This document shows positions 18,693 through 27,592 of a stretch of DNA of 64,000 nt, piece by piece; position 1 is the first letter of the stretch; every line of letters begins with the position of its first letter. The stretch is taken from NCBI RefSeq assembly GCF_004366635.1, contig NZ_SORN01000002.1, forward strand, positions 124,001 to 188,000, in the 5' to 3' direction. The position numbers were made by a program, and so were the translations under genes. This stretch comes from Roseinatronobacter bogoriensis DSM 18756 (GTDB lineage: Bacteria; Pseudomonadota; Alphaproteobacteria; Rhodobacterales; Rhodobacteraceae). The notes beneath the pieces were generated by a model. That model saw only the letters and a list, made by a program, of their open reading frames with translations, was not told the origin of the DNA and ran no database searches.

Positions 18693-19534
18693 AGGGGCAG
18701 GGGGACGCAATGCGCGATACGGCACCGGAGGAGGGCTATGTCACCGCTGATGGGCGCAAGATTGGGGGCGTTGCGATGGAAATGCGCAACATTACCCTTC
18801 GCTTTGGCGGTGTGGTGGCGATCAAGGATATCAGTTTCGACATCCGCTGGGGGGAGATCCGTGCGATTATCGGGCCGAATGGCGCGGGCAAGTCGTCGAT
18901 GCTCAATGTCATCTCCGGTTTTTACCACCCGCAGGAAGGCGATGTGATCTTCAAGGGTTACAAGCGCCCGAAGATGCGCCCTTATCAGGTGGCGCGCATG
19001 GGGATAGCGCGCACCTTCCAGAATATCGCCTTGTTTGAAGGGATGAGCGTTCTGGACAACATTATGACCGGCCGGTTGCACCATATGAAAGCCAATCTGT
19101 TCCAGCAGGCCTTGTGGTGGGGCCGCGCCCAGCGCGAAGAAGATGAAAACCGCGAACAGGTCGAGAAGATCATCGACTTTCTGGAAATCCAGCACATCCG
19201 CAAGACCCCTGTGGCGCGCCTGCCTTACGGGTTGAAAAAGCGGGTGGAGCTGGCCCGCGCGCTGGCGGCGGAACCGTCCATCCTGCTGCTGGATGAACCT
19301 ATGGCGGGCATGAATGTCGAAGAGAAAGAAGACATGTCGCGCTTCATTCTTGATGTGAACGACGAATTCGGAACAACAACTGTGCTGATCGAGCATGACA
19401 TGGGCGTGGTCATGGACCTGTCCGACCGCGTAGTGGTCATGGATTACGGCAAGAAAATCGGTGACGGCACCCCCGATGAGGTGCGGACCAATGAAGAGGT
19501 CATCAAGGCCTATCTGGGGGTGGCGCATGAATAA
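18689..19534 (+). CDS. LivG-type ABC transporter ATPase
   Basis: ATPase subunit of a branched-chain-amino-acid-type importer, 281 residues. It has Walker A at 62-70 (GPNGAGKSS), signature-region YGLKKRVELARAL in place of the usual YGxQRRLEIARAL, Walker B LLLDEP, and the LivG-type C-terminal MDYGKKIGDGTPDEVR. ATG 18689 overlaps the synthetase stop by 4 bases. ATG 18710, with AGGGGG 5 bases before it, is an equally plausible start. The N-terminal ~30 residues before the ABC fold are an extension. Confidence 0.93.
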   Translation: MKGQGDAMRDTAPEEGYVTADGRKIGGVAMEMRNITLRFGGVVAIKDISFDIRWGEIRAIIGPNGAGKSSMLNVISGFYHPQEGDVIFKGYKRPKMRPYQVARMGIARTFQNIALFEGMSVLDNIMTGRLHHMKANLFQQALWWGRAQREEDENREQVEKIIDFLEIQHIRKTPVARLPYGLKKRVELARALAAEPSILLLDEPMAGMNVEEKEDMSRFILDVNDEFGTTTVLIEHDMGVVMDLSDRVVVMDYGKKIGDGTPDEVRTNEEVIKAYLGVAHE

Positions 19535-19575
19535 CCGGCATTTGACACGGGTCCAGATGACAGGGAGGGCGCGCA

Positions 19576-20562
19576 ATGCCTGATACGCTACTCTTCGCGA
19601 TGGAGGCCACGTTGAATGGCCTGACGGCGGGCGTGATGTATGCGCTTGTAGCCCTTGGGTTTGTGCTGATCTTCAAGGCCAGCGGCATATTCAACTTTGC
19701 TCAAGGGGTGATGGCCCTTTTTGCCGCGCTGACGCTGGTGGGCTTTCAATCCGGCCAAATTCCGTTTTCGCACCTTATCAACGCGATGTTCGGCACAAGG
19801 TTGCACCATTTCGGCTGGAACATGCCCACGCTTCTGGCAATCCCGGCGACTGTGCTGGTCATGATCTTGCTGGCGGTTCTGGTCGAACGCTTCATCCTGA
19901 AACATCTGGTCAATCAGGAACCTATTATCCTGTTCATGGCAACCATCGGTCTGGCTTATTTCCTTGAAGGTGTCGGTGACATCATGTGGGGGGCCGAGGT
20001 CAAGGCGCTGGATGTGGGCCTGCCCAAAGGCATGTCAGGCGCGGTTGATGATGTGACATTTGCCTGGTTCGGATATGGCTTTTACATCGACCGGCTGGAA
20101 ATCTGGGCTGCGGGAATTGCTGCGCTTCTTGTGGCCGCGCTGACCGTGTTTTCACAATATACCAAACAAGGCCGCGCGCTGCGCGCTGTGGCCGACGACC
20201 ATCAGGCTGCGCTGTCGGTGGGTATAAGCCTGCGTTTCATTTGGGTGCTGACATGGTCCATCGCCGGTATCGTTGCGCTGGTTGCCGGGATCATGTGGGG
20301 GTCAAAATCCGGGGTGCAGTTCTCGCTTTCCCTGATCGCGCTGAAGGCTCTGCCGGTTTTGATCCTTGGCGGCTTCACCTCAATTCCCGGTGCGATTATC
20401 GGCGGGCTGATTATCGGGGTCGGTGAGAAGCTGTTCGACTTCTTCATGAGCCCGATCATCGGCGGGGCGACAGAGAATTGGTTCGCCTACATGCTGGCGC
20501 TGGTCTTCCTGCTCTTCCGTCCACAAGGCCTTTTTGGCGAACGAATTATCGAGAGGGTCTGA
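19576..20562 (+). CDS. LivH-type ABC transporter permease
   Basis: A 328-residue inner-membrane permease with about eight helices. NGLTAGVMYALVALGFVLIF at the start and the GRALRAVADDHQAALSVGI cytoplasmic loop are hallmarks of LivH. AGGGAGG stands 7 bases before the ATG. It would pair with the LivM-type permease 3 bases downstream to form the translocation pore. Confidence 0.95.
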   Translation: MPDTLLFAMEATLNGLTAGVMYALVALGFVLIFKASGIFNFAQGVMALFAALTLVGFQSGQIPFSHLINAMFGTRLHHFGWNMPTLLAIPATVLVMILLAVLVERFILKHLVNQEPIILFMATIGLAYFLEGVGDIMWGAEVKALDVGLPKGMSGAVDDVTFAWFGYGFYIDRLEIWAAGIAALLVAALTVFSQYTKQGRALRAVADDHQAALSVGISLRFIWVLTWSIAGIVALVAGIMWGSKSGVQFSLSLIALKALPVLILGGFTSIPGAIIGGLIIGVGEKLFDFFMSPIIGGATENWFAYMLALVFLLFRPQGLFGERIIERV

Positions 20563-20565
20563 GAT

Positions 20566-21642
20566 ATGCTGTATCGTGAAGCAGGCGATTTCAAGACAAG
20601 CTATGTCGCCGATAACCAGACATTCCCGATCAAGTTCGACCGGTATGGCTATTACTTCCTTCTTGGCTTTGCCTTTCTGGTCATGCCGCTGATTATCAAT
20701 GATTACTGGGCAAATTCCATCGTCGTGCCCTTTCTGATCTATACGATCGCGGCCTTGGGGCTGAACATCCTGATCGGATATTGCGGGCAGCTTTCGCTGG
20801 GTACCGGGGCTTTCATGGCCGTAGGGGCCTATGGCAGCTACAAACTGATGACCGCATTCCCGGAATTGAACATCATTTTCGTGATCATCATCGCAGGGTT
20901 TATCACGGCGGGCGTTGGCGTGCTGTTCGGCCTGCCCAGTTTGCGCATCAAGGGGTTTTATCTGGCCGTGGCTACGCTTGCGGCACAGTTCTTCCTGATC
21001 TGGCTGTTTACGCGCACCGCATGGTTTTACAACTACTCGCCCACAGGCATGATCTCTGCCCCGACGCGAGAGGTGTTTGGCGTGCCGGTGACCGGCCCGC
21101 GTGCAAGTGCCGTGTCGATGTATATGATCTGCCTGTGCTTCCTTGTCGTCACGGCCTGGCTTGCGCGCAATCTGACGCGCGGCTCTCTGGGGCGGCAATG
21201 GATGGCCATTCGTGACATGGACATCGCCGCAGAGATTATCGGGGTAAACCCGCTAATGGCCAAGCTGACCGCGTTTGCCGTGTCTTCCTTCTTTGTGGGC
21301 ATTTCCGGGGCACTGCTGTTCACGGTCTATCTGGGGGCCGCCGAAGCAGGCGAGGCATTCGGGATCGACAAGTCCTTCCTTGTCCTGTTCATGGTCATCA
21401 TTGGCGGACTTGGGTCGATCTTCGGCGCTTTTGCCGGGGCCTTTTTCCTGATCGTGGGGCCAGTGCTGCTGAAGCTATTGCTGGTCAACGGGCTGGGATG
21501 GCCCACGGATCTGGCTGCGCATCTGGAAATCATGATCATTGGTGCACTGATCCTTGTGTTTCTAATCGCCGAGCCGCATGGCATCGCGGCCCTGTGGCGC
21601 ACGATAAAAGAGAAACTGCGACTATGGCCTTTCCCCTACTAG
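20566..21642 (+). CDS. LivM-type ABC transporter permease
   Basis: A 358-residue permease with about nine helices. LNILIGYCGQLSLGTGAFMAVGAY and the loop GRQWMAIRDMDIAAEIIGVN are LivM hallmarks. The N-terminus carries an extra hydrophilic stretch of ~25 residues before the first helix. It starts 3 bases after the LivH-type gene, so the two are co-translated. Confidence 0.95.
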   Translation: MLYREAGDFKTSYVADNQTFPIKFDRYGYYFLLGFAFLVMPLIINDYWANSIVVPFLIYTIAALGLNILIGYCGQLSLGTGAFMAVGAYGSYKLMTAFPELNIIFVIIIAGFITAGVGVLFGLPSLRIKGFYLAVATLAAQFFLIWLFTRTAWFYNYSPTGMISAPTREVFGVPVTGPRASAVSMYMICLCFLVVTAWLARNLTRGSLGRQWMAIRDMDIAAEIIGVNPLMAKLTAFAVSSFFVGISGALLFTVYLGAAEAGEAFGIDKSFLVLFMVIIGGLGSIFGAFAGAFFLIVGPVLLKLLLVNGLGWPTDLAAHLEIMIIGALILVFLIAEPHGIAALWRTIKEKLRLWPFPY

Positions 21643-21688
21643 GGGGCAGGCCGACCTGAGACTTGTCATTCATATGGGAGGAGAACCG

Positions 21689-22981
21689 ATGAAGATGACC
21701 CGACTGGCTGCAACATTTGCAGCAACCATGATCGCAACGGGGCCTGCTTTGGCCGAAACGCTGCATTTCCCATCACTCAGCTACCGCACCGGACCTTTCG
21801 CAGCAGGGGGCATTCCCTTCGCTGACGGGTATTCCGACTATCTGACGCTGATAAACGAACGCGATGGCGGGATTGGTGGTGTCCCCATTCGCCAGACCGA
21901 ATGCGAAACCGCCTATAACACCGAACGTGGTGTGGAGTGTTATCAGTCCATTCGCGGTGACAACCCGCTGGTGTTGCAGCCGCTTTCCACCGGCATTACC
22001 TATCAGTTGATCCCGCGCACGATGGAAGATGGCATTCCCATGCACACGATGGGCTATGGGCGCACATCGGCTGTGAATGGCGAAGTGTTCAACTGGACCT
22101 TCAACTATCCTGCAAACTACTGGGATGGGGCCAGCGTGATCATCAATTATCTGCTGGATGAAAATGACGGCTCTCTTGAAGGCAAGAAGATCGCGCTTCT
22201 CTATCATAACTCCGCCTACGGGCGCGAACCGATCCCAACGCTGACGCGCCTGTCAGAACGTCATGGCTACGAGTTGCTGACCATCGGCGTGGACAGCCCT
22301 GGCCAGGAACAGGGCAGCCAGTGGTTGCAAATCCGGCGTGAGCGGCCCGATTATGTGGTGATGTGGGGTTGGGGTGTGATGAACCCGACTGCGATTCAGG
22401 AAGCCGCAAATATCCGCTTCCCGATGGAAAATTTCATCGGCGTTTGGTGGTCCGGCTCGCAGCAGGATGTGCGTCCTGTTGGGGCGGGCGCGCATGGTTA
22501 CAAGGCGCTTGCGATGCACGGCACCGGCATGGATTACCCGATCTACGAGGACATGCAGCGTTATGTCATCGATGCCGGAAAATATGCCGGCACGGGCGAT
22601 GAAGTGGGAACAGTGCTCTATTCGCGTGGCATGTATGCCGCCATGCTGGCAGTAGAGGCCGCGAAGAAGGCACAGGAAATCCACGGGGTTGCAGCGATCA
22701 CGCCCGCAATGATGCGCGATGGCATGGCCAATCTGGAAATCACCGAGGAATTGATGGCTGAACTGGGCCTGCCGAATTTCGGCCCTGCCTTCTCGGTGTC
22801 GTGCCAGAACCACGGTGGGTCGGGCGCGGCCATGATACAGCAATGGGATGCCAATGCCGGGGAGTGGAACCTGATCACCGACTGGATCGAGCCGGATCGG
22901 GAGTTGATCATGGAGATGGCGATGGAAGACAGCCTTGCCTTCGCAGCCGAGAACAACATGACCCCGGCCTGCCTGAACTAA
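21689..22981 (+). CDS. Periplasmic substrate-binding protein of the Liv-type importer
   Basis: A 430-residue secreted binding protein of the Peripla_BP_6/LivJ fold. A signal peptide (about residues 1-22, ending GPALAE) precedes two lobes. Start ATG 21689 follows GGAGGAG at 5 bases. An ATG at 21674 precedes that site and is rejected. The ligand is unknown. Linkage to two CoA ligases argues for a carboxylic acid, perhaps aromatic or short-chain, rather than a branched-chain amino acid. Confidence 0.93.
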   Translation: MKMTRLAATFAATMIATGPALAETLHFPSLSYRTGPFAAGGIPFADGYSDYLTLINERDGGIGGVPIRQTECETAYNTERGVECYQSIRGDNPLVLQPLSTGITYQLIPRTMEDGIPMHTMGYGRTSAVNGEVFNWTFNYPANYWDGASVIINYLLDENDGSLEGKKIALLYHNSAYGREPIPTLTRLSERHGYELLTIGVDSPGQEQGSQWLQIRRERPDYVVMWGWGVMNPTAIQEAANIRFPMENFIGVWWSGSQQDVRPVGAGAHGYKALAMHGTGMDYPIYEDMQRYVIDAGKYAGTGDEVGTVLYSRGMYAAMLAVEAAKKAQEIHGVAAITPAMMRDGMANLEITEELMAELGLPNFGPAFSVSCQNHGGSGAAMIQQWDANAGEWNLITDWIEPDRELIMEMAMEDSLAFAAENNMTPACLN

Positions 22982-22988
22982 GCGCAAC

Positions 22989-23024
22989 AGTGGTCCCGGG
23001 CTTCAGCCCCGGGGCCACTTTCCC
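22989..23024 (+). terminator. Strong intra-operon hairpin after the binding-protein gene
   Basis: AGTGGTCCCGGG and the complementary GGGGCCACT region (22989-23019) form a very GC-rich stem, followed by TTTCCCC. It starts 8 bases past the binding-protein stop, and the second ATPase gene follows at 23051. Such hairpins commonly protect binding-protein mRNA or partly stop transcription. Confidence 0.6.
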
Positions 23025-23050
23025 CAGCCTGACAGCGAAAGCCTGAACCG

Positions 23051-23875
23051 ATGTTGGACACAAGCCCCACACAAACAACGCTTCTTGAAGTGAACAATAT
23101 AGAAGTGCTGTACAATCACGTCATCCTTGCGCTCAAGGGGGTCAGTCTGGATGTCCCCAAGGGTGGCATCACAGCGCTACTAGGGGGCAATGGCGCGGGC
23201 AAGTCTACGACGCTCAAGGCCATTTCCAACCTGATCCATTCCGAGCGTGGTGAAGTTACCAAGGGCACCATCTTGTATGACGGGCGCAATATGGTGGGTC
23301 TTGATCCGGCCGATCTGGTGAAATCCGGTGTTGTGCAGGTCATGGAGGGGCGCCATTGCTTCGAGCATCTGACAGTTGAAGAAAACCTGCTGACAGGTGC
23401 TTACACGCGCAATGATGGGCGCGCAGCAATCGCGGCAGAACTTGAGCTGGTTTATGAATATTTTCCGCGCCTGAAAGAACGCCGCAAGTCACAGGCGGGC
23501 TATACTTCGGGCGGCGAGCAGCAAATGACGGCAATCGGTCGCGCGCTGATGTCGCGCCCGTCGATGATCCTGCTGGACGAGCCGTCAATGGGCCTTGCGC
23601 CGCAACTGGTCGAACAGATTTTTGAAATCGTGGCCCGGCTGAACCGTGAACAGGGTGTGACCTTTCTGCTGGCCGAACAGAATACAAATGTCGCGCTGCG
23701 CTATGCGCATACCGGTTTCATCATGGAAAACGGGCGCATCGTGATGGAGGGCACCGCAAAGGAATTGCGCGAGAACCCGGATGTTAAGGAATTCTACCTT
23801 GGCATGTCCGACAAGGGCCGCAAGAGCTTTCGCGAGGTCCGCTCTTACCGCCGCCGCAAGCGTTGGTTGGCGTAA
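23051..23875 (+). CDS. LivF-type ABC transporter ATPase
   Basis: Second ATPase of the importer, 274 residues. It has Walker A GGNGAGKSTT, signature TSGGEQQMTAIGRALMS, Walker B MILLDEPSMGLAPQ, and the LivF-type FLLAEQNTNVAL. The C-terminal basic tail (SYRRRKRWLA) extends beyond the usual LivF end. It lies 70 bases after the binding-protein gene, separated by a hairpin, and is followed by the PaaK-like ligase. Confidence 0.94.
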   Translation: MLDTSPTQTTLLEVNNIEVLYNHVILALKGVSLDVPKGGITALLGGNGAGKSTTLKAISNLIHSERGEVTKGTILYDGRNMVGLDPADLVKSGVVQVMEGRHCFEHLTVEENLLTGAYTRNDGRAAIAAELELVYEYFPRLKERRKSQAGYTSGGEQQMTAIGRALMSRPSMILLDEPSMGLAPQLVEQIFEIVARLNREQGVTFLLAEQNTNVALRYAHTGFIMENGRIVMEGTAKELRENPDVKEFYLGMSDKGRKSFREVRSYRRRKRWLA

Positions 23876-23918
23876 CATGGCCGATGGACAAAACCGCCAC
23901 AGTTCAGAGGGCAACGCA

Positions 23919-25136
23919 ATGACCCCGTTCGACAATTTGGAAACCCTATCGCCAGAGGCCCGCGAAAGCGCGCTTGCTGAGGCATTGCCGCGCGCCATTG
24001 CTTTGGCCTTGCAGGCACCGGGGATGGCCGCGCATCTGGGGCAGATTGATCCAGACGCGATAACCGACAGTGCTGCACTGGCAAGGTTGCCGGTCTTGCG
24101 CAAGTCCGATCTTGTCGCTGCCCAATCCGCGCAGCCGCCATTCGGCAGGCTGAATGCGACGAAATTGCGGGGTTTTGAACATGTCTTTCAATCGCCCGGC
24201 CCGATTTATGAGCCGGGACGCATCAGCAAGGACTGGTGGCGTCTGGGGCGCTTTCTGCATGCCTCTGGCATAGGGGCGGGCGATGTTGTGCAGAACTGTT
24301 TTTCCTATCATCTGGTGCCTGCGGGCATGATGTTTGAAAATGCCGCCCGCGCGGTGGGCGCGACAGTCCTGCCGGCAGGAACAGGGCAGACAGAATTGCA
24401 GGTCATCGCCGCGCGCGACATCGGCACCACTGCTTATGCAGGCACGCCGGATTATCTGAAGATGATCCTTGAGAAAGCCGATGAAATGGGGGTCACCCTT
24501 GCGATTTCCAGGGCTGTGGTTGGGGGCGGTGCGCTGTTTCCCAGCCTGCGCAGCTATTACGAGGACCGTGGCATCACCTGTCGGCAATGTTATGCCACAG
24601 CAGATCTGGGCAATATCGCCTATGAGACTGATGCGCTGGAAGGCATGGTGGTTGATGAGGGGGTGATCGTCGAGATTGTACGCCCGGGCACAGGCGACCC
24701 TGTGCCAGAGGGCGAGGTGGGCGAGGTTGTGGTCACATCCCTCAACCCCGATTATCCGCTGATCCGGTTTGCGACCGGCGATCTGAGTGCTGTCTTGCCG
24801 GGGCAAAGTCCTTGCGGTCGTACCAATATGCGTATCAAGGGCTGGATGGGGCGCGCCGATCAAACCACCAAGATCAAGGGTATGTTTGTACGTCCTGAAC
24901 AGGTTGCGGCCCTTGTCGCGCGCCATGACGAAGTGCACCGGGCGCGGGTTATTGCCACCCGCAGCGGTGAAAAAGACGTGATGACCGTCCAGATTGAGAC
25001 GCGCGCAGCAAATCCTGCATTGTATGAAGAGACGGTGCTCTCTACTCTCAAGCTGAAAGGGCTGGTCGAATTGGTGCCACCTGGGTCGTTGCCCAATGAC
25101 GGGCTGGTGATAGAGGATTTGCGCCGTTACGATTGA
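23919..25136 (+). CDS. PaaK-like phenylacetate-CoA ligase family protein
   Basis: A 405-residue adenylate-forming protein related to phenylacetate-CoA ligase. The C-terminal half matches the family (GEVGEVVVTSLN, PLIRFATGDLS, KIKGMFVRPEQV). In place of the usual SSGTTGxPT P-loop it has FQSPGPIYEP, so this is a divergent branch that may bind ATP differently. AGAGGG stands 8 bases before ATG 23919. ATG 23877, just after the previous stop, is an alternative. As the last gene of the importer operon it probably acts on the imported acid or on an intermediate. Confidence 0.82.
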   Translation: MTPFDNLETLSPEARESALAEALPRAIALALQAPGMAAHLGQIDPDAITDSAALARLPVLRKSDLVAAQSAQPPFGRLNATKLRGFEHVFQSPGPIYEPGRISKDWWRLGRFLHASGIGAGDVVQNCFSYHLVPAGMMFENAARAVGATVLPAGTGQTELQVIAARDIGTTAYAGTPDYLKMILEKADEMGVTLAISRAVVGGGALFPSLRSYYEDRGITCRQCYATADLGNIAYETDALEGMVVDEGVIVEIVRPGTGDPVPEGEVGEVVVTSLNPDYPLIRFATGDLSAVLPGQSPCGRTNMRIKGWMGRADQTTKIKGMFVRPEQVAALVARHDEVHRARVIATRSGEKDVMTVQIETRAANPALYEETVLSTLKLKGLVELVPPGSLPNDGLVIEDLRRYD

Positions 25137-25168
25137 CCCTATGCTGTGGCTGTCAGCGAGGGATGAAG

Positions 25169-26815
25169 ATGCGCAGGCTTATTCCGGTTTTGCTACTTTG
25201 GTTTCTTGGGGTGCAGGCCCATGCATCCAACCTTGCCCTTGTCATTGGTAACCAAGACTACGAGTCCCTTGGCACCGCGCGCGGGGCGGCGGTTGTTGCG
25301 GCTGCGGGTGACGCATTGGAAGATATGGGCTTTCGTGTCTTCTCGGGGGAAGGGCTGAGCACGGAAGAAATACGCGCGCAGCTTTCCGGGATGCATGAAG
25401 ATATTCTGCGCGACGGCGCAGAACGCGTGGTCGTCGTTCTGGCCGGGCATTTCGGCCATTCGCGCAGTGGTGGCTGGTTCATGGGCAGCGAGGCCGAGGC
25501 ACAGGGGTTGGCGCTGGCCGACGGGCAGGGTTTGCGTCTGGATATCGTGCTGGAGATTGCCGCTCTGGCAAGTGACAGCGCTGTGATCTGGCTGGGCGAT
25601 AGTGATGGCGCTGTCGCGCTTGGCAATGGGCTGGAGGCGGGTCTGCCGCAAAGGCTGATGGTGCCGCAAGGGGTTGGGGTCGTTCGCGGGCGGCCTGATC
25701 AGGTGCTGGACGGGCTGCGCCAGACCTTGCGCCCGGGAACGGCACTTTCTTCAGTGGTGGATCGCAATCGCAACCTGTCTGGTGAAGGCGCCATCCCGAC
25801 GCTGGTTCCTTTCCTGCCCGAAGGCTATGCACCAACCGCGCGGGCCGATCAGCGCGCTTTTGCGGCCGCGCAGGAAACCGGAACCGAGGAGGCGTATCAG
25901 GCCTATCTCGACACTTTTCCGAATGGTCAGAATGCACAAGCCGCCCGCGCCGCGCTGGAGCGTATCCGCAATTCACCAGAACGGCTGGAAGATGCCCTGA
26001 TGCTGACACGCGCAGAGCGTCGCGCGATCCAGAATGACCTTGTGGTTCTGGGATATGATACGCGCGGAATAGACGGCATTTTTGGCCCCGGAACACGTGG
26101 CGCAATTACCAACTGGCAGCGCCACAATGAACTGCCCGATACCGGCTATCTGACGCAGGATCAGATATTTCAACTGGCCAGACAGGGCGCGGACCGCACA
26201 CTGGAACTAGAAGCCGAAGAACGCGCGCGCCGTGAAGCAGAGGAACGCAGGGACCGCGAATACTGGGCTGCAACCGGCGCAGTTGGCGATGAAGCGGGCC
26301 TACGCAGATACCTTGAGAGGTATCCGGAAGGGATTTTCGCGGGGCTTGCGGGGGACCGGCTTGAACAGATTGCCGCCGAGGCGGAAGAGGCATTGCGCAG
26401 CCGTGATTTGGCCGCATGGCGCCGCGCGCGTGGCCGTGATGATGTTGCAGGCTATGAAGCTTATCTGGACGACTGGCCCGATGGTGGTTTTGCAGATGTC
26501 GTGCGTAGCCGGTTGCGCGACTTGCAAACAGACTCTGACGGGGCTTGGCCACCCGGGCGCGACAATGCAGCGATCCGGCGCGCGCGTGCGCAAGAGCAGC
26601 AACTTGGACTTGCTGAGCCGACACGATTGTTGATCGAACAAAGGCTGGCGCGGCTTGGGTTTGACCCCGGACCCGTGGACGGTGTGTTCGATGACCAGAC
26701 CCGCGAGGCGATTGCAGGGGCACAGGAACGGTTTGACCTGCAACCGACCGGCTATGTGAATCAGGATCTGCTGACCATGCTGGTCAGCAATCTGTTCAGA
26801 GAGTTCTTCCGATAG
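25169..26815 (+). CDS. Caspase-fold (probably inactive) protein with three short repeats and two peptidoglycan-binding domains
   Basis: A 548-residue exported protein. A signal peptide (MRRLIPVLLLWFLGVQAHA) leads to a caspase-like Peptidase_C14 fold (NLALVIGNQDY at 21-31). The usual GHG is AGHFGH (92-97). The usual D-A-C strand is WLGDSDG, putting Ser145 where the catalytic Cys should be, so it is probably a pseudo-protease. Repeats of the form xxYLxxxPxGxxAxxARxxL lie at ~244-266, ~378-400 and ~430-452. Peptidoglycan-binding domains lie at ~278-336 and ~485-540, and a charged coiled coil at ~345-365. ATG 25169 has GAGGG 6 bases upstream. It likely binds the cell wall. Confidence 0.85.
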   Translation: MRRLIPVLLLWFLGVQAHASNLALVIGNQDYESLGTARGAAVVAAAGDALEDMGFRVFSGEGLSTEEIRAQLSGMHEDILRDGAERVVVVLAGHFGHSRSGGWFMGSEAEAQGLALADGQGLRLDIVLEIAALASDSAVIWLGDSDGAVALGNGLEAGLPQRLMVPQGVGVVRGRPDQVLDGLRQTLRPGTALSSVVDRNRNLSGEGAIPTLVPFLPEGYAPTARADQRAFAAAQETGTEEAYQAYLDTFPNGQNAQAARAALERIRNSPERLEDALMLTRAERRAIQNDLVVLGYDTRGIDGIFGPGTRGAITNWQRHNELPDTGYLTQDQIFQLARQGADRTLELEAEERARREAEERRDREYWAATGAVGDEAGLRRYLERYPEGIFAGLAGDRLEQIAAEAEEALRSRDLAAWRRARGRDDVAGYEAYLDDWPDGGFADVVRSRLRDLQTDSDGAWPPGRDNAAIRRARAQEQQLGLAEPTRLLIEQRLARLGFDPGPVDGVFDDQTREAIAGAQERFDLQPTGYVNQDLLTMLVSNLFREFFR

Positions 26816-26881
26816 GGCGGTTGCGTGAGGGCCTCGACTGGCCTATGCGCACAGCGAAAGCCCTTAACCGTGGAGACTGCC

Positions 26882-27589
26882 ATGCCCCTTGCCGATGACA
26901 GATTGATTGTCGCCCTTGATGTGCCCAATGCACTTGCCGGACTGGAGTTGGCGCGCACGCTTGGCGATTCTGTTTCGTTCTATAAAATCGGGCTGGGGAT
27001 GCTGACAGGCGGAGGCCTTGCGCTGGCAAATGAGTTGAAGCAGGAACACGGCAAGCGCATCTTTCTGGATATGAAGTTCTTTGACATCGGTGCCACGGTT
27101 ACAGCCGCGGTTCGCGGAATTGCGCAATATGATCTGGATTTTCTGACAGTGCATGGCGACCCGCATGTGGTGCGCGCCGCGAAGGAAGGGGCAGGGGGCA
27201 CTGACCTCAAGATTCTGGCGGTTACCGTGTTGACCTCGCTGGACCGGAACGATCTTGACGACGCGTTGATGCGTGAAGGTGACATTACAGACCTGACCCT
27301 GGAACGCGCGGCGCGTGCGTTGGCGGCGGGCGCAGATGGTGTCATTGCCAGCCCGCAGGAAGCGGCCGGAATCCGCGCCCTGCCAGAGGCGGCGGGCAAA
27401 CTGATCGTCACACCCGGCGTGCGCCCATCGGGCAGCGCCCTCGGCGACCAGAAGCGGGTCGCAACCCCTTTGAATGCCTTGCAAGCGGGTGCGGATCATA
27501 TCGTGGTGGGCCGTCCTGTCTGGCAGGCGCAGGACCCGCGCAGCGCGGCGCAAGCCATCTTGCAAGAGATTGGCCCCAGCAAAGCCTAA
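26882..27589 (+). CDS. pyrF: Orotidine 5'-phosphate decarboxylase
   Basis: Last step of UMP synthesis, in the cytosol. The catalytic D63-x-K65-x-x-D68 lies in FLDMKFFDIG, and the phosphate-binding region is TPGVRPSGSALGDQKRVATP. The 235-residue length is normal. GGAG lies about 7 bases before ATG 26882. The frame is open upstream to 26825 but without a signal. It ends 3 bases from the end of the opposite-strand permease gene. Confidence 0.96.
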   Translation: MPLADDRLIVALDVPNALAGLELARTLGDSVSFYKIGLGMLTGGGLALANELKQEHGKRIFLDMKFFDIGATVTAAVRGIAQYDLDFLTVHGDPHVVRAAKEGAGGTDLKILAVTVLTSLDRNDLDDALMREGDITDLTLERAARALAAGADGVIASPQEAAGIRALPEAAGKLIVTPGVRPSGSALGDQKRVATPLNALQAGADHIVVGRPVWQAQDPRSAAQAILQEIGPSKA

Positions 27590-27592
27590 GTG

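Noticed and set aside
17379..18725. 448-codon minus-strand open frame opposite the acyl-CoA synthetase
   Set aside because: It is a frame shadow of a complete adenylate-forming enzyme with its own strong ribosome site.
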